Positions 25,237-33,221 of a stretch of DNA of 64,000 nucleotides are shown here, one piece after another. A program made the translations under genes and the position numbers. The notes beneath the pieces are model-generated. The model worked only from the letters and a program-made list of their open reading frames with translations. It ran no database searches and had not been told where the DNA came from. Origin of the DNA: Enterobacter asburiae (GTDB lineage Bacteria; Pseudomonadota; Gammaproteobacteria; Enterobacterales; Enterobacteriaceae); NCBI RefSeq assembly GCF_024599655.1, contig NZ_CP102247.1, positions 3,720,001 to 3,784,000 of the forward strand, written 5' to 3'. The stretch's first letter is position 1; each line of letters begins with the position of its first letter.

Positions 25237-26736
25237 ATGGGTCTGATATCAGGGTTTGTTAAATCGCTGTCAAAGTTATCGATGATTGGTCGCGCCTTAA
25301 TGCTGCCAATTTCACTGCTTCCCGCTGCGGGCCTGCTGCTGGCCTTCGGCGATAAGTTCCATCTGCCGCTGATGATGAACGCGGGCGGGGTTATCTTTGA
25401 TAACCTGCCGATGCTGTTTGCCATTGGCTCCGCCGTGGGTCTGGCGTCTGAATCCGGTATTGCGGCGCTGTCTGCGGCGGTCTCGGTGTTTGTCACCAAT
25501 ATCACCATCAGCACCGTGCTAAGCATCACGCCGGAAATGGCCTCCCAGGGCGGGAAATACGCCATGGTGGTCGGTATCCCGACGCTGCAGATGGGCGTCT
25601 TCGGCGGCCTGATCTGCGGTATTCTCGCGGCCTGGTGCTATAACCGCTTCCACACCATGCAGCTGCCGGAGTTCCTGGGCTTCTTCTCCGGTAAGCGCTT
25701 CGTGGCCATTGCAACGGCGTTCCTCTCGTTCCTGATGGGGCTGCTGCTGCCGTACGTGTGGCAGCATATCCAGGCCGGTATCGACGCGCTCTCCGTGGTG
25801 GTTAACGGCGATAATCAGGCGGCGTCGACCTTTATCTTCGGTCTGGTGGAGCGCGCGCTGATCCCGCTCGGCCTGCACCACATCTGGTATCCGTCCTTCT
25901 GGTATTCGTTCGGGGATTACACCACCCAGGCAGGCCAGGTGATCCACGGCGACCAGACCATCTGGTTCAAGATGCTGGAAGAAGGGGTGAAATCCTTCAG
26001 CAGCGATACCTACCAGAACGCCGGTAAGTTCATGCAGGGTGAATTCCCGCTGATGCTGTTCGCACTGCCTGCGGCGTGCCTGGCGATGTACCACGAAGCG
26101 CATACGAAGAATAAGAAAATCGCGGCCGGTATTCTGTTCTCTGCGGCGCTGACCTGCTTCCTGACGGGGATCACCGAACCGGTTGAGTTTACCTTTATCT
26201 TCGTGGCGCCAATCCTGTACGTCTTTAACGCCATCATGGCGGGTCTGGCCTACATGACCATGTATCTGCTGCATGCGCATATCGCCAAGTCGTTCTCGGC
26301 GGGCTTTATCGACTACCTGTCGTTCGGGATCCTGCCGTCCTTTAACGGCTACCAGACCAACTTCCTGAATGCCATTATCATCGGTATCCCAATGGCGCTG
26401 ATTTACTACTTTACCTTCCGCTTTGTGATCCGTCGCTTCGACGTGAAGACGCCGGGCCGTACGGAAGTGACCGCCAGTGCGAATGACAAATCCGATTCCG
26501 AACTTGCAACCGAAATCATCGGCCTGCTGGGCGGCGCGCAGAACATTGATTCCGTCGGCTCCTGCATCACCCGCCTGCGTCTGGAAGTGGCGAAGAGCGA
26601 TGCGGTGGACAGAGACGGGCTAAACGGGCTCGGCGCGCGCGGCGTGGTCTTCGTCGGCGACAACGGGATTCAGGTGATTTTCGGTGCCAGAGCACAGTTT
26701 ATCGCCCAGACCATGTCCACCATGATCGGCAAATAA
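25237..26736 (+). CDS. PTS sugar transporter EIICB (glucose/maltose/GlcNAc superfamily)
   Basis: The 499-residue protein has a membrane EIIC domain (about 1-400; GLHHIWYPSFWYSFGDYTTQAGQ, FLTGITEPVEFTFIFVAPILY) and a C-terminal EIIB domain. The phosphorylated Cys is in SVGSCITRLRLEV. It imports and phosphorylates a sugar using a separate EIIA, probably Crr, since no EIIA is encoded here. It resembles MalX, but the substrate is unknown. It interrupts the ybcJ-ybcI order found in E. coli and is paired with a MalI-like repressor downstream. Confidence 0.88.
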   Translation: MGLISGFVKSLSKLSMIGRALMLPISLLPAAGLLLAFGDKFHLPLMMNAGGVIFDNLPMLFAIGSAVGLASESGIAALSAAVSVFVTNITISTVLSITPEMASQGGKYAMVVGIPTLQMGVFGGLICGILAAWCYNRFHTMQLPEFLGFFSGKRFVAIATAFLSFLMGLLLPYVWQHIQAGIDALSVVVNGDNQAASTFIFGLVERALIPLGLHHIWYPSFWYSFGDYTTQAGQVIHGDQTIWFKMLEEGVKSFSSDTYQNAGKFMQGEFPLMLFALPAACLAMYHEAHTKNKKIAAGILFSAALTCFLTGITEPVEFTFIFVAPILYVFNAIMAGLAYMTMYLLHAHIAKSFSAGFIDYLSFGILPSFNGYQTNFLNAIIIGIPMALIYYFTFRFVIRRFDVKTPGRTEVTASANDKSDSELATEIIGLLGGAQNIDSVGSCITRLRLEVAKSDAVDRDGLNGLGARGVVFVGDNGIQVIFGARAQFIAQTMSTMIGK

Positions 26737-26751
26737 TAAGATGCCTGAACG

Positions 26752-26784
26752 ACACGTCTCCTGTACGCTGGGAGACGTGTTTTA
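26752..26784 (+). terminator. Terminator after the PTS gene
   Basis: The stem ACACGTCTCC (26752-26761) and GGAGACGTGT (26771-26780) is followed by TTTAT, between the PTS gene and the regulator gene. Some read-through to the regulator is possible. Confidence 0.75.
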
Positions 26785-26819
26785 TCTGGCTGATAATCGG
26801 CAAATTTCAGGGAGCGGTT

Positions 26820-27836
26820 TTGAAGAAAGTCAGCATTATTGATGTCGCAAAGCACGCGGGCGTGTCGGTCTCAACCGTCTCGCTGGTTTTGCGCCAGAAA
26901 GGGAAAATCTCAGAGGCAACGATCGGGAAGGTCAACGCTGCCATCAATACGCTGGGCTATGTTCATAACGTCGCCGCTGCCAACCTCCGCGCTAACACCT
27001 CCAACCTGATTGGCCTGATCCTCCGCGACTTCAGCGACAGCTTTTCCATCAAGGTGATGGCGAGCATCGTTCAGGAGCTGGAGAAGCAGGGATATATGGT
27101 TTTTCTCGGCCAGCCGCTGAACGATCGGGAACATCTGGAACGTACCCTGCTGTCGTTTAAGCAGCAGGGTGTCGCGGGCGTTATTTATCTCGCGTCTGAC
27201 ACCCGTACCTCTGCTCTGCCGGAGCAGATCCGCCAGTGTCCGCTGCCGCTGGTAGTGGTCTCGCAGTCTCTGCTCGATGAAAAATGCAATCTGGTGATGC
27301 GCGACAACCGCCAGGCGGCGAACCTGGCCGCGCGCTATCTTATCGAGCGTGGACACCGCACGATCGCCTATATTGGTGGACGCGAGGGCTGCCTTATCCG
27401 CGAGCAGCGCCTGCTCGGTTTTCGCAGCGCCATGACACAGAACGGACTGGTCTGGCGCGATGACTATTCACCGGCCTGCAGCGACGACACGCAGGCCGCC
27501 GCGATGGCGACTCGCCAGCTGCTGGAAAAAAATAACGCCATCACTGCCCTGCTCTGCCATTCGCCGGATGCCATGATCGGTTCAATTTCCGGCATTCATC
27601 AGGTGGGTCGCACCGTAGGGAAAGATGTGTTTTTAACTCAGCAGGTGGCGCTGATCGGTTTTGAAGATATGCTGCACGTTAACCTCACGTCACCTTCATT
27701 CACCTACGTCTCCTCGGCCAGTGACGAAACCGGGCGCCAGGCGGCGGGGCTGATTATCCGCAAGCTGAAAGAGCCTGATCTGCAAACCCAGCGCATTACC
27801 CTCTCCGGGCAGCTTATCGCGCGCGAATCGGCGTAA
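26820..27836 (+). CDS. LacI-family repressor, MalI-like
   Basis: The 338-residue regulator starts with TTG, preceded by GGAG. The helix-turn-helix at residues 4-27 reads SIIDVAKHAGVSVSTVSLVLRQKGKIS, very like MalI, followed by the LacI hinge (AAANLRANTSNLIGLI) and a sugar-binding core domain. It probably represses the upstream PTS gene through the AACGTT palindrome, and possibly itself. The inducer is not evident. It forms one unit with the EIICB gene, inserted between ybcJ and ybcI. Confidence 0.85.
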   Translation: MKKVSIIDVAKHAGVSVSTVSLVLRQKGKISEATIGKVNAAINTLGYVHNVAAANLRANTSNLIGLILRDFSDSFSIKVMASIVQELEKQGYMVFLGQPLNDREHLERTLLSFKQQGVAGVIYLASDTRTSALPEQIRQCPLPLVVVSQSLLDEKCNLVMRDNRQAANLAARYLIERGHRTIAYIGGREGCLIREQRLLGFRSAMTQNGLVWRDDYSPACSDDTQAAAMATRQLLEKNNAITALLCHSPDAMIGSISGIHQVGRTVGKDVFLTQQVALIGFEDMLHVNLTSPSFTYVSSASDETGRQAAGLIIRKLKEPDLQTQRITLSGQLIARESA

Positions 27837-27909
27837 AATCAGAATTTAGCACAGGTTTGTAAAAGCGAATTCGCTGCTATATTTCCATGATTTACCATGG
27901 ATAATCGTA

Positions 27910-28431
27910 ATGCCTACCGTTATTACCCACGCTGCCGTTCCGCTTTGTCTGGGCTTAGGCCTGGGAACCAAAGTGATTCCTCCCCGCCTGCTGTTTGCCG
28001 GAATTGTCCTCGCCATGCTGCCGGATGCCGACGTGCTGGCGTTTAAATTCGGCGTCGCGTACGGCAATGTTTTCGGCCATCGCGGCTTTACCCACTCCCT
28101 GCTGTTCGCCTTTGTGGTGCCGATACTGTGTGTGCTGATCGGCCGACGATGGTTCCGGGCCAGCCTGACGCGGTGCTGGCTGTTTTTAACGGTGTCATTG
28201 CTGTCGCACAGCCTGCTGGATTCGATTACTACGGGCGGGAAAGGCGTCGGCTGGCTGTGGCCATGGTCAGATGAACGCTTCTTTGCGCCGTGGCAGGTCA
28301 TTAAGGTCGCGCCGTTTGCGCTGTCGCGCTATACCACGCCGTACGGGCATCAGGTGATCGTGTCAGAACTGCTGTGGGTGTGGCTGCCGGGGGCAGTGCT
28401 GATGGGGTTGCTGTGGTGGAGGCGGAGGTAA
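27910..28431 (+). CDS. ybcI: Inner-membrane protein YbcI (YdjM-type, DUF457)
   Basis: The 173-residue membrane protein belongs to the metal-dependent hydrolase-like YdjM/YbcI group. Conserved histidines and acids are in PTVITHAAVP, MLPDADVLAF, GHRGFTHSLLF and LLSHSLLDSITTGG. Four or so membrane segments are visible. The role is unknown. It matches E. coli YbcI in length and is followed by a good terminator. Confidence 0.9.
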   Translation: MPTVITHAAVPLCLGLGLGTKVIPPRLLFAGIVLAMLPDADVLAFKFGVAYGNVFGHRGFTHSLLFAFVVPILCVLIGRRWFRASLTRCWLFLTVSLLSHSLLDSITTGGKGVGWLWPWSDERFFAPWQVIKVAPFALSRYTTPYGHQVIVSELLWVWLPGAVLMGLLWWRRR

Positions 28432-28435
28432 AAGC

Positions 28436-28463
28436 AAAACGGCAACTCAAGTTGCCGTTTTTA
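28436..28463 (+). terminator. ybcI terminator
   Basis: AACGGCAACT-CA-AGTTGCCGTT followed by TTTA starts 5 bp after the ybcI stop codon. It is a typical intrinsic terminator. Confidence 0.85.
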
Positions 28464-28513
28464 GTGTTTGCACCCTCTCCCTGTGGGCTGAGGGTTCCCC
28501 AGAAAAATGAAAA

Positions 28514-28571
28514 GCACGATGAAGTGTGATCTACTGGTTGCGCTAACAAATCAGAAGAGACCTCATCGTGC
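28514..28571 (+). promoter_or_regulatory. Dyad that could hide the transposase start codon
   Basis: GCACGATGA (28514-28522) is complementary to TCATCGTGC (28563-28571), and the latter contains the GTG start codon. A transcript entering from outside would fold over the start, while one starting inside the loop would not. IS10 and IS50 use this protection against read-through expression. The promoter inside the loop is not proven. Confidence 0.6.
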
Positions 28572-29743
28572 CTTTACAGACAGTCTGCCAGAAATTTTTC
28601 TCCGCGTCTTTACCTGACATTCACAGCTTCCGGGTCAATGTCCTTGTTTCCATGGCCGTCGCCCTCACGCACGGGGCCAACCTGACCCTGACCAGCCTTG
28701 GACGTACCCTTCCCGGCAGGGCGCACGTCAAAAATAAAATTAAACGTGTCGACCGTGCCCTGGGTAATACCGCCCTTCACCGTGATATTCCCCGTATTCA
28801 GCACCTGCTCACACATACCATCACCTCCCTGATGCCCTTCTGCATGATTGCTGTCGACTGGACAGGCTGGCATGACAGGAACTGGCATCTTCTGCGGGCA
28901 AGCCTGGTCTGTAATGGGCGTTCACTTCCGCTTATGAGTGAGGTTGTTCCCGCAGAGCTGGCACAGAACAGTGATGTCCAGTGCCGCTTCCTTGACCGCC
29001 TGCATGATGCCATCCCGAAAGATAAAGCCGTCACCATCATTACGGATGCAGGCTTCCGGACAGACTGGTTCCGGCATGTGAGCCTGCTGGGCTGGCGCTT
29101 CACCGGCAGGGTCAGGGGCTGTATCAGCTTCCGGCTGGAGGATGAGAAAAAGTGGATGAAAATCAGTGAGCTTGAGGCTACCGGACAACCGGTCTGCGTG
29201 GGTTACGGTGTCCTGTCCCGTAAACCACGAACGCCCTGTTACGGCCGGTTTTATCTGCACAGGCGCCCGGAAGCAGGGCGTCACGGAAAGGGAGGAATGC
29301 CAAAAACACAGCGGGAACACCGCAGCAGCGCCCGTGAGCCCTGGCTGCTGTTCAGTAATGCAGAGGGACTGGAGCCACACCAGATAATGGCGCTGTACAG
29401 CCGCCGAATGCAGATAGAACAGAACTTCCGGGACGACAAAAGTCCCCGCTTCGGGTTCGGTCTGAGGCTGAGCCGGAGTCAGGGAAAAGGGCGGCTGGAA
29501 GTGCTGAATATGGTCGCGGCAATGGCAAGTCTGGTGATGTGGCTGGCAGGTTACAGGGCAGAAAGACAGTGTTTACACTGGCACTATCAGGCAAGCAGCA
29601 TCAGGCACAGGCGGGTGCTGTCATACCTGAGTCTGGCAGAAGAAGTCATCCGGCATGAGCCTGGAAAAGTGAGACGGCTAAATATAGGTAACGAGATGAA
29701 AAAGCTGGGAAAAGAGTACAGTAATATGGTCATGGTGGCATGA
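28568..29743 (+). CDS. IS4-family transposase (IS10 subgroup)
   Basis: The 391-residue DDE transposase reads from GTG to the right end of the element. The catalytic acids are in IAVDWTGW (D), IITDAGFRT (D) and the YREK-type block YSRRMQIEQNFRDDKS (E). The N-terminal part (TLTSLGRTLPGRAHVKNKIKRVDRALGN) is related to IS10 transposase. No frameshift or stop is seen, so it is probably active. Confidence 0.95.
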   Translation: MPLQTVCQKFFSASLPDIHSFRVNVLVSMAVALTHGANLTLTSLGRTLPGRAHVKNKIKRVDRALGNTALHRDIPRIQHLLTHTITSLMPFCMIAVDWTGWHDRNWHLLRASLVCNGRSLPLMSEVVPAELAQNSDVQCRFLDRLHDAIPKDKAVTIITDAGFRTDWFRHVSLLGWRFTGRVRGCISFRLEDEKKWMKISELEATGQPVCVGYGVLSRKPRTPCYGRFYLHRRPEAGRHGKGGMPKTQREHRSSAREPWLLFSNAEGLEPHQIMALYSRRMQIEQNFRDDKSPRFGFGLRLSRSQGKGRLEVLNMVAAMASLVMWLAGYRAERQCLHWHYQASSIRHRRVLSYLSLAEEVIRHEPGKVRRLNIGNEMKKLGKEYSNMVMVA

Positions 29744-29766
29744 CCATATTACTGGGGATCCCTCAG

Positions 29767-29796
29767 CCCTGTGGGAGAGGGCTGGGGTGAGGGCAT
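29767..29796. repeat. Right part of the palindromic repeat split by the IS4 element
   Basis: CCCTGTGGGAGAGGGCTGGG followed by GTGAGGG continues the unit begun at 28471 (CACCCTCTCC). It lies at the 3' end of cysS and may have served as its transcription end. Confidence 0.8.
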
Positions 29797-29811
29797 CAGC
29801 GCGCACTGGAC

Positions 29812-31197
29812 TTACTTACGGCGCCAGGTCGTTCCCTGTGGGCCATCTTCCAGAATGATGCCCATCTCGGTCAGACGGTTACGCGCCGCATCTGCTGCCG
29901 CCCAGTCTTTCGCCTGACGCGCTTCCAGACGCGCGTTGATCAACGCTTCAATTTCCGCCACTTCACCGTCGTCCGCCTGCGCACCACTCTGCAGGAACAC
30001 GTCCGGCTCCTGCTCCAGCAGGCCAAGCACGGAGGAGATCTTACGCAGATGGGACGCCAGCGCATTCGCCGCGGCCATATCTTCTGACTTCAGGCGGTTC
30101 ACTTCGCGCGCCATGTCGAACAGCACGGAGTAGGCTTCCGGGGTGTTGAAGTCGTCGTTCATAACCTCAACAAAGCGTGCTTCGAACGCTTCGCCGCCCG
30201 CAGCAGGAACAGACCTGTCGGTCCCGCGCAGCGCGGTGTACAGACGCTCCAACGCCGAGCGCGCCTGTTTCAGGTTCTCTTCGCTGTAGTTCAGCTGGCT
30301 GCGATAGTGGCCGGACATCAGGAAGTAGCGCACGGTTTCCGCGTCGTAATACTTCAGCACGTCGCGCACGGTGAAGAAGTTACCCAGCGATTTAGACATC
30401 TTCTCGCGGTCAACCATTACCATCCCGGAGTGCATCCAGTAGTTAACGTACTCGCCGCCGTGGGCGCAGGTGGACTGCGCGATTTCGTTTTCGTGGTGCG
30501 GGAACATCAGGTCCGAACCGCCGCCGTGAATGTCGAAGTGCTGGCCAAGCTGCTTGCAGTTCATCGCGGAACATTCAATGTGCCAACCCGGGCGGCCTTC
30601 GCCCCACGGGGATGGCCAGCTTGGTTCGCCCTCTTTGGACATTTTCCACAGCACGAAGTCCATCGGGTTACGCTTCACGTCAACCACGTCAACGCGCGCG
30701 CCGGCCTGGAGCTGGTCCAGATCCTGACGGGAAAGCGAACCGTAGGTTGGGTCCGTCGGCACCGAGAACATCACGTCACCGTTGTCGGCAACGTAGGCGT
30801 GACCGCGTGCGATCAGCTTTTCGGTGATCTCGATGATTTCGTGAATATGGTGGGTCGCGCGCGGCTCGCTGTCCGGGCGCTGAATATTCAGGGCGTCGAA
30901 ATCTTTGTGCATTTCGACGATCATGCGATCGACCAGCGCAACGAAGCTTTCGCCGTTCTCATTAGCGCGCTTGATGATTTTGTCGTCGATGTCGGTGATA
31001 TTACGCACGTATTTCAGGGTATAGCCCAGAAAACGCAGGTAGCGGGACACCACGTCAAAAGCGACAAAGGTACGGCCATGGCCAATGTGACAGAGATCGT
31101 AAACCGTAATACCACACACGTACATGCCGACTTCCCCGGCATGGATAGGTTTAAATTCCTCTTTTTGGCGCGTCATTGTATTAAAGATTTTTAACAT
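29812..31197 (-). CDS. cysS: Cysteinyl-tRNA synthetase
   Basis: The 461-residue class I synthetase charges tRNA-Cys with cysteine. The zinc ligand Cys28 (YVCGITVYD), the HIGH motif at 37-40 and the KMSKS motif (DREKMSKSLGN, about 266) are present, and the end is GTTWRRK. I start it at MLKIFNT (31197), as in E. coli; four codons upstream there is another ATG (31209). It is divergent from ppiB. Its 3' end abuts the repeat split by the IS4 element. Confidence 0.97.
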   Translation of the reverse strand: MLKIFNTMTRQKEEFKPIHAGEVGMYVCGITVYDLCHIGHGRTFVAFDVVSRYLRFLGYTLKYVRNITDIDDKIIKRANENGESFVALVDRMIVEMHKDFDALNIQRPDSEPRATHHIHEIIEITEKLIARGHAYVADNGDVMFSVPTDPTYGSLSRQDLDQLQAGARVDVVDVKRNPMDFVLWKMSKEGEPSWPSPWGEGRPGWHIECSAMNCKQLGQHFDIHGGGSDLMFPHHENEIAQSTCAHGGEYVNYWMHSGMVMVDREKMSKSLGNFFTVRDVLKYYDAETVRYFLMSGHYRSQLNYSEENLKQARSALERLYTALRGTDRSVPAAGGEAFEARFVEVMNDDFNTPEAYSVLFDMAREVNRLKSEDMAAANALASHLRKISSVLGLLEQEPDVFLQSGAQADDGEVAEIEALINARLEARQAKDWAAADAARNRLTEMGIILEDGPQGTTWRRK

Positions 31198-31371
31198 CGA
31201 AGATTCCATGTAAACACGTGTGTGGTTGAAAACCGGCTATTCTACCCGTAATTCAAACCCGAAGCAGCACACAATGCAAGGTGATCGCATCCTGTGGTTA
31301 TGCTATAACAAGCCCCTATAGATGACCCGAACGCGGGTCGACGTACCACAATAACGGAACAGGATGCAAAA

Positions 31372-31866
31372 ATGGTTACTTTCCACACTAATCATGGCGA
31401 TATCGTAATCAAAACCTTTGATGACAAAGCGCCTGAAACAGTTAAAAACTTCCTGGACTACTGCCGCGAAGGTTTCTACAACAACACCATTTTCCACCGC
31501 GTGATCAACGGTTTTATGATCCAGGGCGGCGGTTTCGAACCTGGCATGAACCAGAAAGCCACCAAAGAAGCGATCAAAAACGAAGCGAACAACGGCCTGA
31601 AAAACACCCGCGGCACGCTGGCGATGGCGCGTACTCAGGCACCTCACTCTGCAACCGCGCAGTTCTTCATCAACGTGGCTGACAATGACTTCCTGAACTT
31701 CTCCGGTGAAAGCCTGCAGGGTTGGGGCTACTGCGTATTCGCAGAAGTGGTTGAAGGTATGGACGTGGTTGACAAGATCAAAGCCGTCTCTACTGGCCGC
31801 AGCGGTATGCACCAGGACGTTCCTAAAGAAGACGTTGTGATTACAAGCGTGACCGTCAGCGAGTAA
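31372..31866 (+). CDS. ppiB: Cytoplasmic peptidyl-prolyl cis-trans isomerase B
   Basis: The 164-residue cyclophilin has the core FHRVINGFMIQGGGFEPG, LAMARTQAPHSATAQFFINV and GYCVFAEVVEGMDVV. It speeds proline isomerisation in folding proteins in the cytosol. There is no signal peptide, in contrast to PpiA. lpxH follows after 3 bp, so the two are probably co-transcribed. Confidence 0.96.
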   Translation: MVTFHTNHGDIVIKTFDDKAPETVKNFLDYCREGFYNNTIFHRVINGFMIQGGGFEPGMNQKATKEAIKNEANNGLKNTRGTLAMARTQAPHSATAQFFINVADNDFLNFSGESLQGWGYCVFAEVVEGMDVVDKIKAVSTGRSGMHQDVPKEDVVITSVTVSE

Positions 31867-31869
31867 TTG

Positions 31870-32592
31870 GTGGCGACACTCTTTATTGCGGATCTGCATC
31901 TGCAAACAGAAGAACCGGCGATAACCGCCGGTTTTCTGCGTTTTTTACGCGGTGAAGCGAAAAGCGCCGATGCGCTGTACATCCTGGGCGACCTCTTTGA
32001 AGCCTGGATTGGCGACGACGACCCTAATCCGCTGCACCGTGAAATGGCCGCCGCCATTCACGCGCTGGTCGATGCCGGCGTCCCCTGCTACTTCATTCAC
32101 GGCAACCGTGATTTCCTGATCGGCAAGCGCTACGCCCGCGAAAGCGGCATGACGCTGCTGCCGGAAGAGCAGGTGCTCGACCTCTATGGCCGCAAGGTCC
32201 TGATCATGCACGGCGACACGCTCTGCACCGACGATACCGGCTACCTGGCGTTTCGCGCCAAAGTCCACACCCCGTGGATCCAAAAGGCGTTCCTTGCACT
32301 GCCGCTGTTTATCCGCAACCGCATCGCCGCCAGAATGCGCGCGGGCAGTAAAGCCGCCAACAGCAGCAAATCCATGACCATCATGGACGTGAACCCGCAG
32401 GCCGTGGTGAGCGTGATGGAGAAGCATGGCGTCCAGTGGTTGATCCACGGTCATACCCATCGTCCCGATGTCCATACGCTGGTGGCCAACGGTGAGCCCG
32501 CCCATCGCGTGGTATTGGGTGCCTGGCACACTGAGGGATCGATGGTCAAAGTCACCCCAGAAGGTGTCGAACTGATCGCGTTTCCGTTTTAA
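31870..32592 (+). CDS. lpxH: UDP-2,3-diacylglucosamine pyrophosphohydrolase
   Basis: LpxH cleaves UDP-2,3-diacylglucosamine to lipid X, the fourth step of lipid A synthesis, at the inner membrane face. The metallophosphoesterase motifs are FIADLHL, ILGDLFEAWIGDD, FIHGNRDF, MHGDTLC and HGHTHRP. I use the GTG at 31870 (MATLFIADLHL, 240 residues), the same start as in E. coli; a TTG just before it is also in frame. Confidence 0.96.
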   Translation: MATLFIADLHLQTEEPAITAGFLRFLRGEAKSADALYILGDLFEAWIGDDDPNPLHREMAAAIHALVDAGVPCYFIHGNRDFLIGKRYARESGMTLLPEEQVLDLYGRKVLIMHGDTLCTDDTGYLAFRAKVHTPWIQKAFLALPLFIRNRIAARMRAGSKAANSSKSMTIMDVNPQAVVSVMEKHGVQWLIHGHTHRPDVHTLVANGEPAHRVVLGAWHTEGSMVKVTPEGVELIAFPF

Positions 32593-32624
32593 CCTTTTCT
32601 CGTCGTTTCGCTTATTTCTCAGCC

Positions 32625-32640
32625 ACGCAACCGTTTTCCT
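32625..32640 (+). promoter_or_regulatory. PurR operator of purEK
   Basis: ACGCAACCGTTTTCCT closely matches the PurR consensus (ACGCAAACGTTTTCNT). It lies 72-87 bp before purE, where the E. coli purE operator is. Confidence 0.88.
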
Positions 32641-32711
32641 TGCCCGTATTACATGCTATTCTCTGTGCCCTCGAAAGCAGTGTGTTTCGCACCACAGGAG
32701 TTTTAAGACGC

Positions 32712-33221
32712 ATGTCTTCCCGCAATAATCCGGCGCGTGTCGCCATCGTGATGGGGTCCAAAAGCGACTGGGCTACCATGCAGTTCGCCGCCGAAATCTT
32801 TGAAATCCTGAATGTTCCGCACCACGTTGAAGTGGTCTCCGCGCACCGTACACCGGACAAACTGTTCAGCTTCGCCGAAAGCGCCGAAGAGAACGGTTAT
32901 GAGGTGATCGTTGCCGGCGCGGGGGGCGCAGCACATCTGCCGGGCATGATTGCCGCCAAAACCCTGGTGCCGGTTCTGGGCGTCCCGGTACAAAGCGCCG
33001 CGTTAAGCGGTGTGGATAGCCTCTACTCCATCGTCCAGATGCCGCGCGGTATTCCTGTCGGCACGCTGGCGATTGGTAAAGCGGGTGCGGCAAACGCAGC
33101 CCTGCTGGCGGCGCAAATTCTTGCGACGCACGATAAAGCATTGCACCAGCGCCTGGCGGACTGGCGTAAAGCCCAGACCGACGAAGTGCTGGACAATCCG
33201 GACCCGCGGGGTGCGGCATGA
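32712..33221 (+). CDS. purE: N5-carboxyaminoimidazole ribonucleotide mutase
   Basis: The 169-residue class I PurE converts N5-CAIR to CAIR in purine synthesis. Conserved segments are VAIVMGSKSDW, SAHRTPDKL, AGAGGAAHLPGMIA and QMPRGIPVGTLAIG. The start at MSSRNNPARV (32712) agrees with E. coli PurE. It overlaps purK by 4 bp and is under a PurR box. Confidence 0.97.
   Translation: MSSRNNPARVAIVMGSKSDWATMQFAAEIFEILNVPHHVEVVSAHRTPDKLFSFAESAEENGYEVIVAGAGGAAHLPGMIAAKTLVPVLGVPVQSAALSGVDSLYSIVQMPRGIPVGTLAIGKAGAANAALLAAQILATHDKALHQRLADWRKAQTDEVLDNPDPRGAA

Larger units (their letters stand above)
28479..29775 (+). mobile_element. Complete IS4-family insertion sequence with 9-bp target duplication
   Basis: The element itself spans 28488-29766 (1,279 bp). 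The ends are inverted repeats: CTGAGGGTTCCCCAG at the left and, read inward on the other strand, CTGAGGGATCCCCAG at the right. Direct repeats CCCTGTGGG flank it (28479-28487 and 29767-29775), the 9-bp duplication expected for the IS10 subgroup. Joining the flanks restores an intact palindromic repeat (CCCTCTCCCTGTGGGAGAGG), so insertion was into its centre. The transposase is intact, and the two ends match well, so the insertion may be recent. Confidence 0.95.
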
